Below, piece after piece: positions 18,141 to 28,122 of a DNA stretch of 64,000 nt. Location of the stretch: positions 1-64,000 of the forward strand of contig JBDOIU010000005.1 in NCBI GenBank assembly GCA_047404195.1, given 5' to 3'. Under the pieces are notes generated by a model. It made no database searches and was not told the origin of the DNA. It saw nothing but the letters and a program-made list of their open reading frames with translations. Made by a program: the position numbers and the translations under genes. The first letter of the stretch is position 1. Every line of letters starts with the position of its first letter. This stretch comes from JAJRRL01 sp047404195 (GTDB lineage Bacteria > Pseudomonadota > Gammaproteobacteria > JAJRRL01).

Positions 18141-21100
18141 ATGACTGACACCTTAAATTCAATTGCAGGCGTTGCATACGCTGATACCCGCCTTGCATCT
18201 GGCCTTGCTATATTGGATGCGGCCTTTCATACGTTTTTATCACTTGAGTGTCCCGAGGCTCTATCAACCATGCAGGCCATGCGCTCCGAAGGTGATTGGT
18301 CACGGCCGCGTCACAGTGAGTTCATCATGCAATGTGCGCCACTGTTGGGTCGCTTTATAGAGCAAGCTTTTTCTCTTGAGGCTCACTGTGCTGATTTACA
18401 GCAAGCACACCAGCGTTGCTTGCAGGTGATGCAGTTTAAAAAACAATATATGCTGCGTGTGATCAAGCCACGTTGTGCGCGTACCGAGCCGATTAATTTT
18501 AGCAGTGCCAGCGATGCCCTGGCAGACTATGTGAATTTGCAAACCCAAGACTGGCAAGCTGAATTAGCAAGCTGGGCTTTACCGTTACTTGATGATAAAG
18601 AGCAGTATCAAACTGAGCTGACTTGCTTGCAAGACTGGTGTATCGCTGCTGCTTTGACACGAGCAGGTCAGGCATGGGTGGGGGAGGCTATTTTATTCGA
18701 TTGGCCAGAGCGTCTTGATTTACAGTCTTTTGTGTTTGCCGATGTATTAGCAGATGGGGTGCAAGGACAACCAGCATCTGCTTGCGAGTCACGGTCTGAT
18801 TTTAATTGTCAGGATGCGGGATTGACTTTATCGAAGCAACAATCCCAAGCGCATTACTGTATTTACTGTCATGAAAAGTCTGGCGACTATTGCGCAACTG
18901 GTTTCCCAGTGAAAAAACACTCCCCAGAGTCTGGTTATAGACACCACGCTGCGGGTGAGTTGATGTTGGGTTGCCCGTTAGAAGAGCATGTGTCAGAAAT
19001 GCATGCCTTGTATGCCAGTGGTTTAAGCATTGCTGCATTGGCAGCTGTGATGGTGAATAATCCGATGTGCGCAATGACAGGGCATCGTATTTGTAACGAT
19101 TGCATGAAGTCGTGTATTTATCAGAAGCAATCCCCCGTCAATACACCAGGTGTTGAAACCGGCGTTTTAAAAACGGTGTTGGCGCTACCCTGGGGTGTTG
19201 AAATTGTGGATTTGCTGATGCGTTGGAATCCGCTACGGCAACACGAGTGGGTACTACAGGAAAGCAATGGTCGACAGGTTGCAGTGATGGGATTAGGGCC
19301 AGCAGGATTGGCGATGACGCATCATTTACTGATGCGCGGTTGTTCTGTGGTGGGTTTTGATGGTGCTTCGATTCAGGCGTTACCCGCATCAATGTGGCAG
19401 CAGCCGATTCGGGATATCACGACATTGCAAGCGCCACTATCGGAGCGGCCTATGCGGGGTCTCGGTGGCGTGGCTGAGTATGGTATTACTGTGCGTTGGG
19501 ATAAAAATTTTCTCACGTTGATGCAGGCGTTATTTGCACGACGCCCACATTGCGCATTTGTTGGATCAGTGCGCTTTGGTGGAACATTGCGTATTCAGGA
19601 TTTTTGGCCGCTGGGCTTTGACCATTTATGCTTATCTGTTGGCGCGGGCTTACCGCATGCCTTGTCATTGCCAAATGCATATGCTGTGGGTATGCGTCAA
19701 GCCAGTGATTTTCTAATGATGCTTCATCTCGCTGGCACTGGGCGTGATCAGGCATTGTCTCAATTCAGCATGCGCTTGCCGGTGGTGGTCATTGGCGGTG
19801 GTTTAACTGCCGTTGATACAGCAACAGAAGCACAAACTTACTATCTTCAATTGATTGAGCAAGTTTGGTCTCGCTATCAGGCATGTTTACGGCGTATGTC
19901 ACTCAGTGAATGTCGATCACACTGGTCTGAAGCACAACTTGAAGTGCTGGATGAGTGGCTACAACATGCAGAACTTTATCGTTCTGCCAAGCATACAGCA
20001 GCAAAAGCTGGTGAAGCGTTTTGTAGTACTGCTTTTTGTCGACGTTTTGGTGGTGTGACACTCATCTACCGTCGTTCTATGCAATCATCGCCTGCTTATC
20101 GCTGCAATCACGATGAGTTACAGCATGCGTTGAATGCCGGTATACTATATCGCGAGTCTTGTGCGCCTAAGTCAATACAGTTAGACGCGCATGATCGTGT
20201 GGCCGGCTTGAGTGTTGTGTTGACTGCGACGAATGCCGAGGGGCAATTGGTAGAGTCTGGTGAGACGTTTGTATTGCCAGCCAAGACAGTGTTGAATGCC
20301 ACAGGCTCACGTCCCAATGTGGCTTATGAATACGAGCATCAAGGCAGTATCGCGAAGCGCCAAAAACGCTATGTGCCACATCATCTGCAAAATGGTGAAA
20401 TGATTGCTGATGAAAGTAGTGGTCACTTCAAGGATCAATCGATAGGTATGCTAGCAAATGCGGGTGATGGCCAGCGCCATGTCAGTATGATTGGTGATTT
20501 GCATCCACGATTCCATGGCACGGTTGTGAAGGCGATTGCTTCTGCACAGTATGCAGCGCCACAAATCATGGCATCACTGCAGCACTTGCCAATACAGTCG
20601 AGCAGCGCTTTAGATGCACAGCTGCAGGCGTGTGTTGAAGACTGTCGTGTGACTGTATTGTCCCTGACACAGATAGAGCCTGGACGCTATTGTTTGTTAT
20701 TACGAGCACCTTTGGCTGCGCGTCGACACTGTGCAGGACAGTTTTATAGGGTTAAGCGGCAGTCACAGCGAGACGCACATGCTGAAGGTGTGGCTTTGAT
20801 TGCTGCGCAACATGACCAGACGACACTCAGTTTCATTGTGACACCAGATACAGTCAGCCATCAGCACTTACTACAGGCAAAAGTCGGTGAAGACATTGAT
20901 CTCATGGGGCCAACAGGTGCATGGTCACCGTTACCGAGTAATCCTCAGACAGTGTTGGTTATTGGTGATAAACTCGCGTTGCCGTATTGTCGCTCAGTTG
21001 CATCACATTGGCAGGCGAATGGTCATACGGTATGCTGGCTGATGCTGACCCACGCAGCAGAGACACCTATTGATACGCAATGGATCCCAGAAGGCATCGC

Positions 21101-21551
21101 TATTTGGCAGGTGCCGATAACACATACATCGGGACCACAGTTACAAGCTGAAATCGCCGCAGGCTTACTGCAATGTTGTGTTGGTGAGCAACCGTTGCCG
21201 ATTCAGGCGCTGACAGCCGTACATGTGATTGCAAACCATGATATTTTACGCGCAGTACGCATTGCGAGGCAGCAGGACTGGCAAGGCCATATTCCCAGTG
21301 AAGCACAATGGGTGGGGGCGGTATATGGCCCGATGCAATGTATGTTAAAAGGTATATGTGCGCAATGCTTACAGTGGCAAATTGATCCAGCTACCGGTGA
21401 GCGTAAAAAAACAGTCTACGCCTGTTCATGGCAGCATCAGCCAATGCAGTTAATTGATATTGAGCACTTGGCAACGCGTCAAGCGCAGGATGCCACGCTG
21501 GAGCGATTAACCAAGCTGTGGTATGATACAACCAATCAGTGTGAGCACTGA
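18141..21551 (+). CDS. Large fused redox protein: GltD-like Fe-S/FAD part plus PyrK-like reductase
   Basis: A 1136-residue cytosolic flavoprotein. Residues 1-200 are a helical region I do not recognise. Next come cysteine motifs of the GltD type for [4Fe-4S] clusters (HYCIYCHEKSGDYC, then MTGHRICNDCMKSC). The FAD Rossmann motif is in VAVMGLGPAGLAM and an NAD-binding motif in VVVIGGGLTAVDTA. The last 270 residues look like a ferredoxin-reductase/PyrK module, ending in a [2Fe-2S] cluster pattern (CMLKGICAQC, then C in VYACS). Together this suggests electron transfer from NAD(P)H through FAD and Fe-S clusters to a partner; the substrate is unknown. The start at ATG 18141 is chosen for family-like length; nine further codons upstream are open. 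Confidence 0.8.
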   Translation: MTDTLNSIAGVAYADTRLASGLAILDAAFHTFLSLECPEALSTMQAMRSEGDWSRPRHSEFIMQCAPLLGRFIEQAFSLEAHCADLQQAHQRCLQVMQFKKQYMLRVIKPRCARTEPINFSSASDALADYVNLQTQDWQAELASWALPLLDDKEQYQTELTCLQDWCIAAALTRAGQAWVGEAILFDWPERLDLQSFVFADVLADGVQGQPASACESRSDFNCQDAGLTLSKQQSQAHYCIYCHEKSGDYCATGFPVKKHSPESGYRHHAAGELMLGCPLEEHVSEMHALYASGLSIAALAAVMVNNPMCAMTGHRICNDCMKSCIYQKQSPVNTPGVETGVLKTVLALPWGVEIVDLLMRWNPLRQHEWVLQESNGRQVAVMGLGPAGLAMTHHLLMRGCSVVGFDGASIQALPASMWQQPIRDITTLQAPLSERPMRGLGGVAEYGITVRWDKNFLTLMQALFARRPHCAFVGSVRFGGTLRIQDFWPLGFDHLCLSVGAGLPHALSLPNAYAVGMRQASDFLMMLHLAGTGRDQALSQFSMRLPVVVIGGGLTAVDTATEAQTYYLQLIEQVWSRYQACLRRMSLSECRSHWSEAQLEVLDEWLQHAELYRSAKHTAAKAGEAFCSTAFCRRFGGVTLIYRRSMQSSPAYRCNHDELQHALNAGILYRESCAPKSIQLDAHDRVAGLSVVLTATNAEGQLVESGETFVLPAKTVLNATGSRPNVAYEYEHQGSIAKRQKRYVPHHLQNGEMIADESSGHFKDQSIGMLANAGDGQRHVSMIGDLHPRFHGTVVKAIASAQYAAPQIMASLQHLPIQSSSALDAQLQACVEDCRVTVLSLTQIEPGRYCLLLRAPLAARRHCAGQFYRVKRQSQRDAHAEGVALIAAQHDQTTLSFIVTPDTVSHQHLLQAKVGEDIDLMGPTGAWSPLPSNPQTVLVIGDKLALPYCRSVASHWQANGHTVCWLMLTHAAETPIDTQWIPEGIAIWQVPITHTSGPQLQAEIAAGLLQCCVGEQPLPIQALTAVHVIANHDILRAVRIARQQDWQGHIPSEAQWVGAVYGPMQCMLKGICAQCLQWQIDPATGERKKTVYACSWQHQPMQLIDIEHLATRQAQDATLERLTKLWYDTTNQCEH

Positions 21552-21572
21552 ACTGACACCTAGGAGGCTTTC

Positions 21573-21881
21573 ATGTATGAAAACATTGATTATGACCAAT
21601 TACAGGCGATTATTGCCAGTGATGATCCATTACTAGCAGATGTGCGCGATCATGATAGCTATGAAGCAGGACATATTCCTGGGGCAATGCATTTATCGAT
21701 TGATGCTTTGGCAAAATTTTGTGAAAAAGCCGAGCCAAATAAAGTGACTGTTGTTTATTGTTACCATGGTGTGAGTAGTCAATCAGTGGCGTCTTATCTT
21801 GTTGCGCAAGGTTTTACGTCTGTTTATAGCCTGTCAGGCGGTTATCATGCATGGGTGGATGCCTCGCAAGGAGCACAATGA
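21573..21881 (+). CDS. glpE: GlpE-like thiosulfate sulfurtransferase (rhodanese)
   Basis: A single-domain rhodanese of 102 residues that moves sulfane sulfur from thiosulfate to cyanide or thiol acceptors such as thioredoxin. The active-site loop is CYHGVSS with C63; E. coli GlpE has CYHGNSS at the same place. ADVRDHDSYEAGHIPGA is the usual rhodanese entry motif. AGGAGG precedes the ATG. It lies 21 bases after the redox gene and overlaps the next gene by ATGA, so the three genes probably form an operon. Confidence 0.9.
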   Translation: MYENIDYDQLQAIIASDDPLLADVRDHDSYEAGHIPGAMHLSIDALAKFCEKAEPNKVTVVYCYHGVSSQSVASYLVAQGFTSVYSLSGGYHAWVDASQGAQ

Positions 21882-22717
21882 AAAAGCTGATCTTGCGAAA
21901 AATGCACACATCACATGATGCCGTCGCAAAGTATACGCTACGTGATCGTGATGGCGCTGATGTTTTTTGTTTAAATGATTGTATTGGCAAGCAGCTGACT
22001 TTCCAGCATACTGGCGGTTTATTTTGTATTCAGTGTGACCGCTCGGTAAAAAAGCTTTTTCAGCAAGGTTATTGCTATCCTTGTTTTCAGCGATTGCGCG
22101 AGTGCAATCTCTGCATTATTCATCCAGAACGTTGTTTGGTGATGACGGATCATCGTTGCTCTAAAGATGATTGGGCGCATAAGCATTGTCATGGTGAACA
22201 TGTTGTCTATCTTTCCTATACGTCAAACCTGAAGGTTGGTGTGACTAGGCATACCAATGTGCCCAGTCGTTGGATAGATCAAGGTGCGGTATCTGCTGTA
22301 CCGATATTTAGAACAGATAATCGCTATCTCGCTGGGCAGATGGAGGTTGTGCTGAAGCAATATGTGGCTGATAAGACTAACTGGCGTACAATGCTGAAAG
22401 GTTCGCCGGCATATCATGATTTACTACAAGATAAAGCGCGCCTCTTACAGCTGGCGCATGCGGATATCACTGCACTCATAGAGGCGTATGCTGACCTCAT
22501 TCAGCCTGTTGATGAGCAACCTTATGCTATTCAGTACCCCGTTGATACATATCCAACCAAGGTGAGTAGTTTATCTTTGGAAAAGACACCTGAAGTGTCT
22601 GGTTTGCTTGTTGGTTTGAAGGCACAATACTGTATATTTGAGCATGGTGTGATGAATGTTCGAAAATTTTCAGGCTATGAGGTCATGTTAAGTTGTGATG
22701 AGTCTGAGGCATCATGA
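21878..22717 (+). CDS. DUF2797 family protein with cysteine-rich zinc-finger-like N-terminus
   Basis: 279 residues. The start ATG overlaps the glpE stop (ATGA) and follows AAGGAG. The N-terminal half has paired cysteines (CIQCD, CYPCF, CNLC) suited to zinc binding. The central part contains VYLSYTSNLKVGVTR and RWIDQGA, the features by which I recall DUF2797 (Pfam PF10977). The function of the family is unknown. It is likely co-transcribed with glpE and the redox protein. Confidence 0.8.
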   Translation: MKKLILRKMHTSHDAVAKYTLRDRDGADVFCLNDCIGKQLTFQHTGGLFCIQCDRSVKKLFQQGYCYPCFQRLRECNLCIIHPERCLVMTDHRCSKDDWAHKHCHGEHVVYLSYTSNLKVGVTRHTNVPSRWIDQGAVSAVPIFRTDNRYLAGQMEVVLKQYVADKTNWRTMLKGSPAYHDLLQDKARLLQLAHADITALIEAYADLIQPVDEQPYAIQYPVDTYPTKVSSLSLEKTPEVSGLLVGLKAQYCIFEHGVMNVRKFSGYEVMLSCDESEAS

Positions 22718-22938
22718 GTCAGACAATAATGAATGTGGGGTGTTCATAGTGTTCAGTCAGGTGGGCAAACACATTGTGCTGCCTAATTGGGGCAAGTGTT
22801 TTTCATTTTGGAACGCTTAAGCTGACGCAGTTTCATGTTACGCATAGCACCTCAACCAGCTCATTTTTACTTGACACTGCTGCAGCTCAGATTTGAGTTT
22901 TATAACATTATCCATACTGTATTGTTGCCAGTTGCAAG

Positions 22939-24468
22939 TTAGGCTGTAAAGCCATTTTTAATGAAATCTACTGCTAGCTTTTTGATTTGCTGTTTTAGGC
23001 TAGGCGGCATTCTGTCGAAGTTGGCATAGATCATGCGCATTCTGTGATTGGAGCGCAATGTTTCCTCATTGCGTGCTAGGAAGTCCCAATAGAGATAATT
23101 GAATGGGCAAGCACTGGTACTGTCTTTTTCCTTTGGTTTGTAACGGCAGTTTTGACAGTAGTTAGACATTTTGTTGATATAGTTTGCGCTTGCGGCATAG
23201 GGTTTGCTACCGATGATGCCACCATCAGCAAAAATAGCCATGCCCGACACGTTTGGGAGCTCGACCCATTGGTATGCATCAGCATAGACAATCCAAAACC
23301 ATTCATTGATGTCATTTGGGTGTATGCCTGCGAGCAATGCAAAGTTCCCTAAAATCATTAAGCGCTGAATATGATGTGCATAGGCATTTTTTTTGGTTTC
23401 TAAGACGCACTGCTTGATACAGTTCATGTCAGTTTCAGCGCTCCAGAAAAAATCAGGCAGTTTATTGTTGGCGTTGAGAAAGTTCAGTTGACTATATTTC
23501 GGCATATTATGCCAGTAGATACCGCGAATGAATTCACGCCAACCAAGGATTTGACGTATAAAGCCTTCCACAGAGTTCAATGGTGCTAGGTCGGCATCAT
23601 ATGCATCCTCAGCTGCTTTAATACATTCTTCAGGCAGTATTAAGCCACAGTTGAGGTAAAGCGCAATATGCGAGTGGAACATCCATGCTTCACCCTCGAT
23701 CATCGCATCTTGATAGTGACCAAATAGTGGTAGCCGTTCACTGATGAAATGTTTGAGTGCACGTAATGCTGATACGCGTGTGACTGCATAATGGAACGGT
23801 GCAATGTCGCCAAAGTGATTAGCAAAGCGTTCGTCAACCATTTTACTGACTGCTTGCGTGATGCTATCTGGTTTCACTTGAAATGGCGGTGGCACTGCTA
23901 ATCCTGACTTGGGTGGTTGTCTGTTGTCTTGGTCATAGTTCCATTTGCCACCAACTGGTTTATCATCTTCTAAGAGAATTTGATGTTTTTTTCTCATGAC
24001 ACGATAAAACATTTCCATGCGGTATTGTTTTTTGCCTTGCGCAAGTTCTGAGAACTCACTGCGGCTACATAGAAAACGTTCATCCGTATGCAGCATACTC
24101 ACGTGCTTGGATTGTTTGCACCATTGCTGTACTTTCTTCAATGTTGCATGGTTGCTTGGCTCAATGATGTGTGTCTGTGTGATTTTATTTTGTTGAATGC
24201 ATTTTTCAATTTCAGTGATCAGGTCACCACTATTAGACTGGTCCTCGACGGCCACACTTATCACTTGGTAGCCTTTCTTAACCAGTCTTTCGGCAAAGTG
24301 ACGCATGACAGATAACTGAAAAACCAGTTTCTTTTTGTGGTGCTTTACCATCAACATTTCAGTTGCAGTTTCAGCAATCAAGATTAGATCCTTTGCTTTG
24401 TTTGCATTCTTTAGAATGCTCAGTGATTCTGTGCACTGATCGTGCTGTATGACAACGAGCTCACTCAT
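22939..24468 (-). CDS. Iron-sulfur bacterial cryptochrome/photolyase (PhrB, (6-4)-type)
   Basis: Deoxyribodipyrimidine photolyase-related protein (FeS-BCP/CryPro family), 509 residues, with FAD and a [4Fe-4S] cluster. Cysteines C350, C438, C441 and C454 are present (MNCIKQC; NYCQNCRY; SACPFNYLYW); these are the same positions I recall for the cluster ligands of Agrobacterium PhrB, which repairs (6-4) photoproducts. The FAD-binding part holds LGWREFIRGIYW and the active-site histidines in AYAHHIQRLMILGNFALL. It is the last gene of the light-repair operon and its ATG overlaps the preceding photolyase stop by four bases. Confidence 0.92.
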   Translation of the reverse strand: MSELVVIQHDQCTESLSILKNANKAKDLILIAETATEMLMVKHHKKKLVFQLSVMRHFAERLVKKGYQVISVAVEDQSNSGDLITEIEKCIQQNKITQTHIIEPSNHATLKKVQQWCKQSKHVSMLHTDERFLCSRSEFSELAQGKKQYRMEMFYRVMRKKHQILLEDDKPVGGKWNYDQDNRQPPKSGLAVPPPFQVKPDSITQAVSKMVDERFANHFGDIAPFHYAVTRVSALRALKHFISERLPLFGHYQDAMIEGEAWMFHSHIALYLNCGLILPEECIKAAEDAYDADLAPLNSVEGFIRQILGWREFIRGIYWHNMPKYSQLNFLNANNKLPDFFWSAETDMNCIKQCVLETKKNAYAHHIQRLMILGNFALLAGIHPNDINEWFWIVYADAYQWVELPNVSGMAIFADGGIIGSKPYAASANYINKMSNYCQNCRYKPKEKDSTSACPFNYLYWDFLARNEETLRSNHRMRMIYANFDRMPPSLKQQIKKLAVDFIKNGFTA

Positions 24469-25886
24469 GCCGTGGCCTCTTTTAGTGTTTGCAGGGCTGC
24501 TAATGCTGCTTCACGTGATTGTTTGAGGTCTACAATAGGGTGGGGGTAGGTTTCACCCAGGGTGACGCCTGCATCTGCCAGTATATCCTCAGGCGCAGTC
24601 CATGGTGCGTAGAGGTATTTATCGGGTAATGCCGCTATTTCAGGTATATACTGCCTAATATACTCACCAGATGGATCGAATTTATCACCTTGGGTTACCG
24701 GGTTAAAGATACGAAAGTAGGGGGCAGCATCGGCACCACAACCTGCTACCCATTGCCAGCTGGCAGTATTACTTGCTAGGTCAGCATCAAATAAGCAGTC
24801 CCAGAACCAGGCAGCACCCAAACGCCAGTCTAGCAGGCAATTTTTCACAAGAAAAGAGCCGACAATCATACGCACACGGTTGTGCATATAACCCGTTTGC
24901 CATAGTTCACGCATGCCTGCGTCTACCATCGGTACACCTGTTTTGCCTCGTTGCCAGCATGCCAGCCTGGTATCATCCTTGATCCAAGGAAAACGGTCAA
25001 ACTTTTTCTGAATGTTGTCTTCAGTCATGGTGGGGTTGTAAAATAGCTGGCTATATGAGAACTCACGCCAACCCAGCTCACTGCAGAAATGATCAATATT
25101 GTTATCATCGCCAGTCCTTATTGCCTGATGCCACACTTGATGTGGTGATATCAAACCATGATGTAGGTACGGTGATAATCGTGATGTGTTATTTTGCGCT
25201 GGAAAGTTGCGTCCATTCTTGTAGTCCTTGACCCCATCATTGAGAAAGGCCTCACAGGCTGCTTGTGCACCTTGTTCTGTGATTTGCCATTGTTTAGGAA
25301 GCTGTACTGCCCACGCCTCATTTGGAATGAGCTTTAAACCATCAATCGTGTCACTGTCTGGGAGCGTACCCTGAAGATTTTTCAGACTGGAGCTACCCAG
25401 AGGTTGTCTTGGTGGTGTTGATTTGAGGCAGCCACGTCGGTAGAAGGGTGTGAAAACCCGGTAGGGTGTACCATCATTTTTTTGAATTGTCCATGGCTCC
25501 CAGAGTAAGCTGGCATTATAACTTTGTACATCAATACCAGCTGCTTCACATTGGGCCTTAATGTGTTTGTCTCGTTGGATACGCCATGGTTCATAGCAAC
25601 GATTCCAATGTATGTGTGTGATGTTATGTGACTGACAAATGTCTTGGATGATCTGAATGGCGTCTCCTTTATATATCGATAAGTTACCCTGGAGTGCTTT
25701 CTTTAATGCAGTCAGCGTATGATGGGTCCATACCAGGCTGGCAGCGCCTGCAATATACTCTCCGGCATTGATGTCATCGTGAATATAAATGACCGTTGTT
25801 TTGCCTGCTTCAAGTGCAGCAGTCAATGCTGGATTATCTGAGAGTCGACAGTCCTGTCTCAGCCAGACTAGATGATGTGCTGTCAT
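24465..25886 (-). CDS. phrB: Class I CPD photolyase
   Basis: Deoxyribodipyrimidine photolyase, 473 residues (E. coli PhrB has 472). It uses light absorbed by FADH- and an antenna to split cyclobutane pyrimidine dimers. It starts MTAHHLVWLRQDCRLSDNPA, the normal opening of the antenna domain. The FAD-binding domain carries GWREFSYSQL, KTGVPMVDAGMRELWQTGYM, NRVRM and the Trp-containing stretch ending ASWQWVAGCGADAAPYFRIF. Both ends overlap their neighbours by four bases (ATGA), indicating translational coupling. Confidence 0.95.
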   Translation of the reverse strand: MTAHHLVWLRQDCRLSDNPALTAALEAGKTTVIYIHDDINAGEYIAGAASLVWTHHTLTALKKALQGNLSIYKGDAIQIIQDICQSHNITHIHWNRCYEPWRIQRDKHIKAQCEAAGIDVQSYNASLLWEPWTIQKNDGTPYRVFTPFYRRGCLKSTPPRQPLGSSSLKNLQGTLPDSDTIDGLKLIPNEAWAVQLPKQWQITEQGAQAACEAFLNDGVKDYKNGRNFPAQNNTSRLSPYLHHGLISPHQVWHQAIRTGDDNNIDHFCSELGWREFSYSQLFYNPTMTEDNIQKKFDRFPWIKDDTRLACWQRGKTGVPMVDAGMRELWQTGYMHNRVRMIVGSFLVKNCLLDWRLGAAWFWDCLFDADLASNTASWQWVAGCGADAAPYFRIFNPVTQGDKFDPSGEYIRQYIPEIAALPDKYLYAPWTAPEDILADAGVTLGETYPHPIVDLKQSREAALAALQTLKEATA

Positions 25887-27400
25887 AGTGGTAGTTCTCC
25901 TTGTTGTGGACCATTGTCCTGATTTTGATGCTGTTGCTTGCGTTTTGCTTTGCGCTTGCGGCTACCATGTTTTTGATAGACTTTACGCGCTTCGTCAACA
26001 AAACCAGCTTGCTTCCTTATTTGGTGACACTTATCCATGGCAATTTGTCTTGCATGCGTCTCGTCTACAATGGGCTGTGGGTAGTCGCTACCCACGATAT
26101 CATTGATTGCGGCAGGATTACTGAGAAAAGCAGCAGGTACACTTTTTAGCTCTGGAATCCATTGATGAATAAACTTTCCTTCAGGGTCTTGTTTTTCAAG
26201 CTGGGCTTTGGGACTATAAACACGGTTTGTATTAATGGCTGTTGTACCTGATTGCATTTGCGTTTGTGGGTAGTGAATACCAGGCTCATAATCAATAAAT
26301 AAGCTTGCTAGATGAGGTGCTGTGAACCGCCAGTCCAGCCATAGATGATAGCTGGCAACGCTCATTAACATCGCACGCATTCTAAAGTTAATCCAGCCTG
26401 TGCGTGACAAGCAACGCATACAGGCATCAACCATAGGCAACCCTGTTATGCCATTCTTCCAGGCAAGTAATCTATGCTCATCTGGTGTGCTTGGTCGAAG
26501 CCCATCATACATACTGTGCATATTATTAAACTCAATGCCAGGTTCATCCTCAAGTTTTTGCATAAAGTGACTACGCCAATGTAATCTTGAAGTGAATGCG
26601 TTCAGTGACCGTATATGTTTTTTGCCTACCCATGTATCAGGGTCTAGCTTGCTGATTTTGGTATCGCAAGCAAGCAGTACTTGTCGTGATGATATTGTGC
26701 CAAAAGCAAGATGGGCGGATAGCCTGGAACAAGCTGTTCTAGCGCTCAGTGGTGACGATAGTCCACCAGAGTAGTTAATGCCACGCTTGTTTAAAAAGTC
26801 AAGCAGCGTCCTTCTTGCTGTTTGGCAGCCACCTCGCATATCGGCAACACAATGGTCTTCCACAGGTTTCAAGGCTTGCATCATTTCTAAGCCATCATCT
26901 TGTATAATATGTGCGTTCAGTGCATCCGGAGCAGGTGTGATATCACCATAAAGCATTTTTTTAGCATTTCTTGCCCAGTGATCTCTATTATATGGACCAC
27001 GAATAATGGCGCAACGAGGATACTCGTGCCAGTCAACATTGAGGGCCGCTAAGCACTTTTTTACGGCAATATCGCGTTGATATGTCCAGTTGTTCCATGT
27101 TTCTTCATGTGAGTACACAGCAGTGACACTATGTTCCTTGATAAGTCGGCTGATTATGTCACATGCATTACCATTAAAAATATGCAGTTTAGCCTGCTTT
27201 TGTGAAAGTTTTTCTTGCAATTCTGTCAGTGATTCAATTAGGAATCGATATTGTCGCAGGCTCATATCCGGTTGTTGCCAGAGAATTGGCTCATTAATGT
27301 AAATCAGCAAGCAGGGCTGCTTGTTGGCACTGGCTTTGGTGAGTGGTAAATGGTCACTAATACGACAATCTCGCTTAAACCAAACCAAATTGACACTCAA
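25883..27400 (-). CDS. Second photolyase/cryptochrome-family flavoprotein with basic tail
   Basis: About 505 residues. The antenna-domain opening is VNLVWFKRDCRISDHLPL; the FAD-binding domain has GTISSRQ, LHWRSHFMQKLEDEP, NGITGLPMVDACMRCLSRTG and NFRMRAMLMSVASYHLWLDW. It is clearly homologous to class I photolyases but divergent from the phrB next to it, so it is an ancient paralogue and not a recent duplicate. The C-terminus adds a Lys/Arg/Gln-rich tail (KHGSRKRKAKRKQQHQNQ), unusual for photolyases and suited to nucleic-acid contact. The start is probably TTG 27400, overlapping the upstream stop (TTGA) with GGAG eight bases before; ATG 27424 is the alternative. Photolyase or cryptochrome activity cannot be told apart here. 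Confidence 0.85.
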   Translation of the reverse strand: MSVNLVWFKRDCRISDHLPLTKASANKQPCLLIYINEPILWQQPDMSLRQYRFLIESLTELQEKLSQKQAKLHIFNGNACDIISRLIKEHSVTAVYSHEETWNNWTYQRDIAVKKCLAALNVDWHEYPRCAIIRGPYNRDHWARNAKKMLYGDITPAPDALNAHIIQDDGLEMMQALKPVEDHCVADMRGGCQTARRTLLDFLNKRGINYSGGLSSPLSARTACSRLSAHLAFGTISSRQVLLACDTKISKLDPDTWVGKKHIRSLNAFTSRLHWRSHFMQKLEDEPGIEFNNMHSMYDGLRPSTPDEHRLLAWKNGITGLPMVDACMRCLSRTGWINFRMRAMLMSVASYHLWLDWRFTAPHLASLFIDYEPGIHYPQTQMQSGTTAINTNRVYSPKAQLEKQDPEGKFIHQWIPELKSVPAAFLSNPAAINDIVGSDYPQPIVDETHARQIAMDKCHQIRKQAGFVDEARKVYQKHGSRKRKAKRKQQHQNQDNGPQQGELPL

Positions 27401-28122
27401 GGGCAAATCTCCAGGCCTTCCCAATCAAAGCATTTTCCTGAGTAGCTCATATCAGCTTTTGTGATAACGTTATTAACAAGACATTGTGCTGCGTACTCTG
27501 GTGTAAAAAGCTTATTCGGAGGTACACGGCTTTTAAATGGTTCTGAGAGATTGCTGTCTACTGTGCCTGGGTGCATGCCAATTGTAATTAGCCCTTTATG
27601 GGTTCTCTTAGTTTCAATGGCTAAATTACGTATCACCATATTGAGTGCAGTTTTTGCGGCGCGGTAAGCGTACCAGCCACCGAGCTGATTATCGCTGATG
27701 CTGCCCACGCGTGCTGATAGGGCTGCAAACAAGGATCGTTGTTGTTTGCATATGTGCGGAATAAAATATTTTGCGATCATTGCTGGTAGTACGCAGTTGG
27801 CTTGATACAGTGTATGAAATTTTTCTTCTGTCAGGTCTTTGATGGATTTTTCAGGCTGACAGGCCTCATTGTGAAGCATACCCGTGCATACAATGACGCA
27901 GTCAATGGCTTGCTGCTCGGCGCGTCTTTCCGCAATGGATTCTAGCGTATCAAGGTTATTATAGTCGAGTGGATATTCATATTCTGATTCTGTTTCAATT
28001 TGGCTACTTATCTGCGTAATACTAGCAGACGCATTATGCATGCGAAGTGCTTCTGTCATAGCGTGGCCAATGGCACCAGAACTACCAACGATGATAATAT
28101 TTTCAAATTTTTGCTGAGTCAT
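27397..28122 (-). CDS. Short-chain dehydrogenase/reductase (CsgA/C-factor-like)
   Basis: 241 residues from ATG 28122, which follows GGAGG and overlaps the upstream stop (ATGA). The NAD(P)-binding motif is a variant, IIIVGSSGAIGHA; the catalytic Tyr and Lys are in GWYAYRAAKTALN and Ser in LSARVGSISDNQ. Such SDRs often sit next to photolyase and renalase-like genes in marine and freshwater Gammaproteobacteria; substrate unknown. The frame is open 26 codons further upstream, but that part overlaps the preceding gene. Confidence 0.88.
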   Translation of the reverse strand: MTQQKFENIIIVGSSGAIGHAMTEALRMHNASASITQISSQIETESEYEYPLDYNNLDTLESIAERRAEQQAIDCVIVCTGMLHNEACQPEKSIKDLTEEKFHTLYQANCVLPAMIAKYFIPHICKQQRSLFAALSARVGSISDNQLGGWYAYRAAKTALNMVIRNLAIETKRTHKGLITIGMHPGTVDSNLSEPFKSRVPPNKLFTPEYAAQCLVNNVITKADMSYSGKCFDWEGLEICP

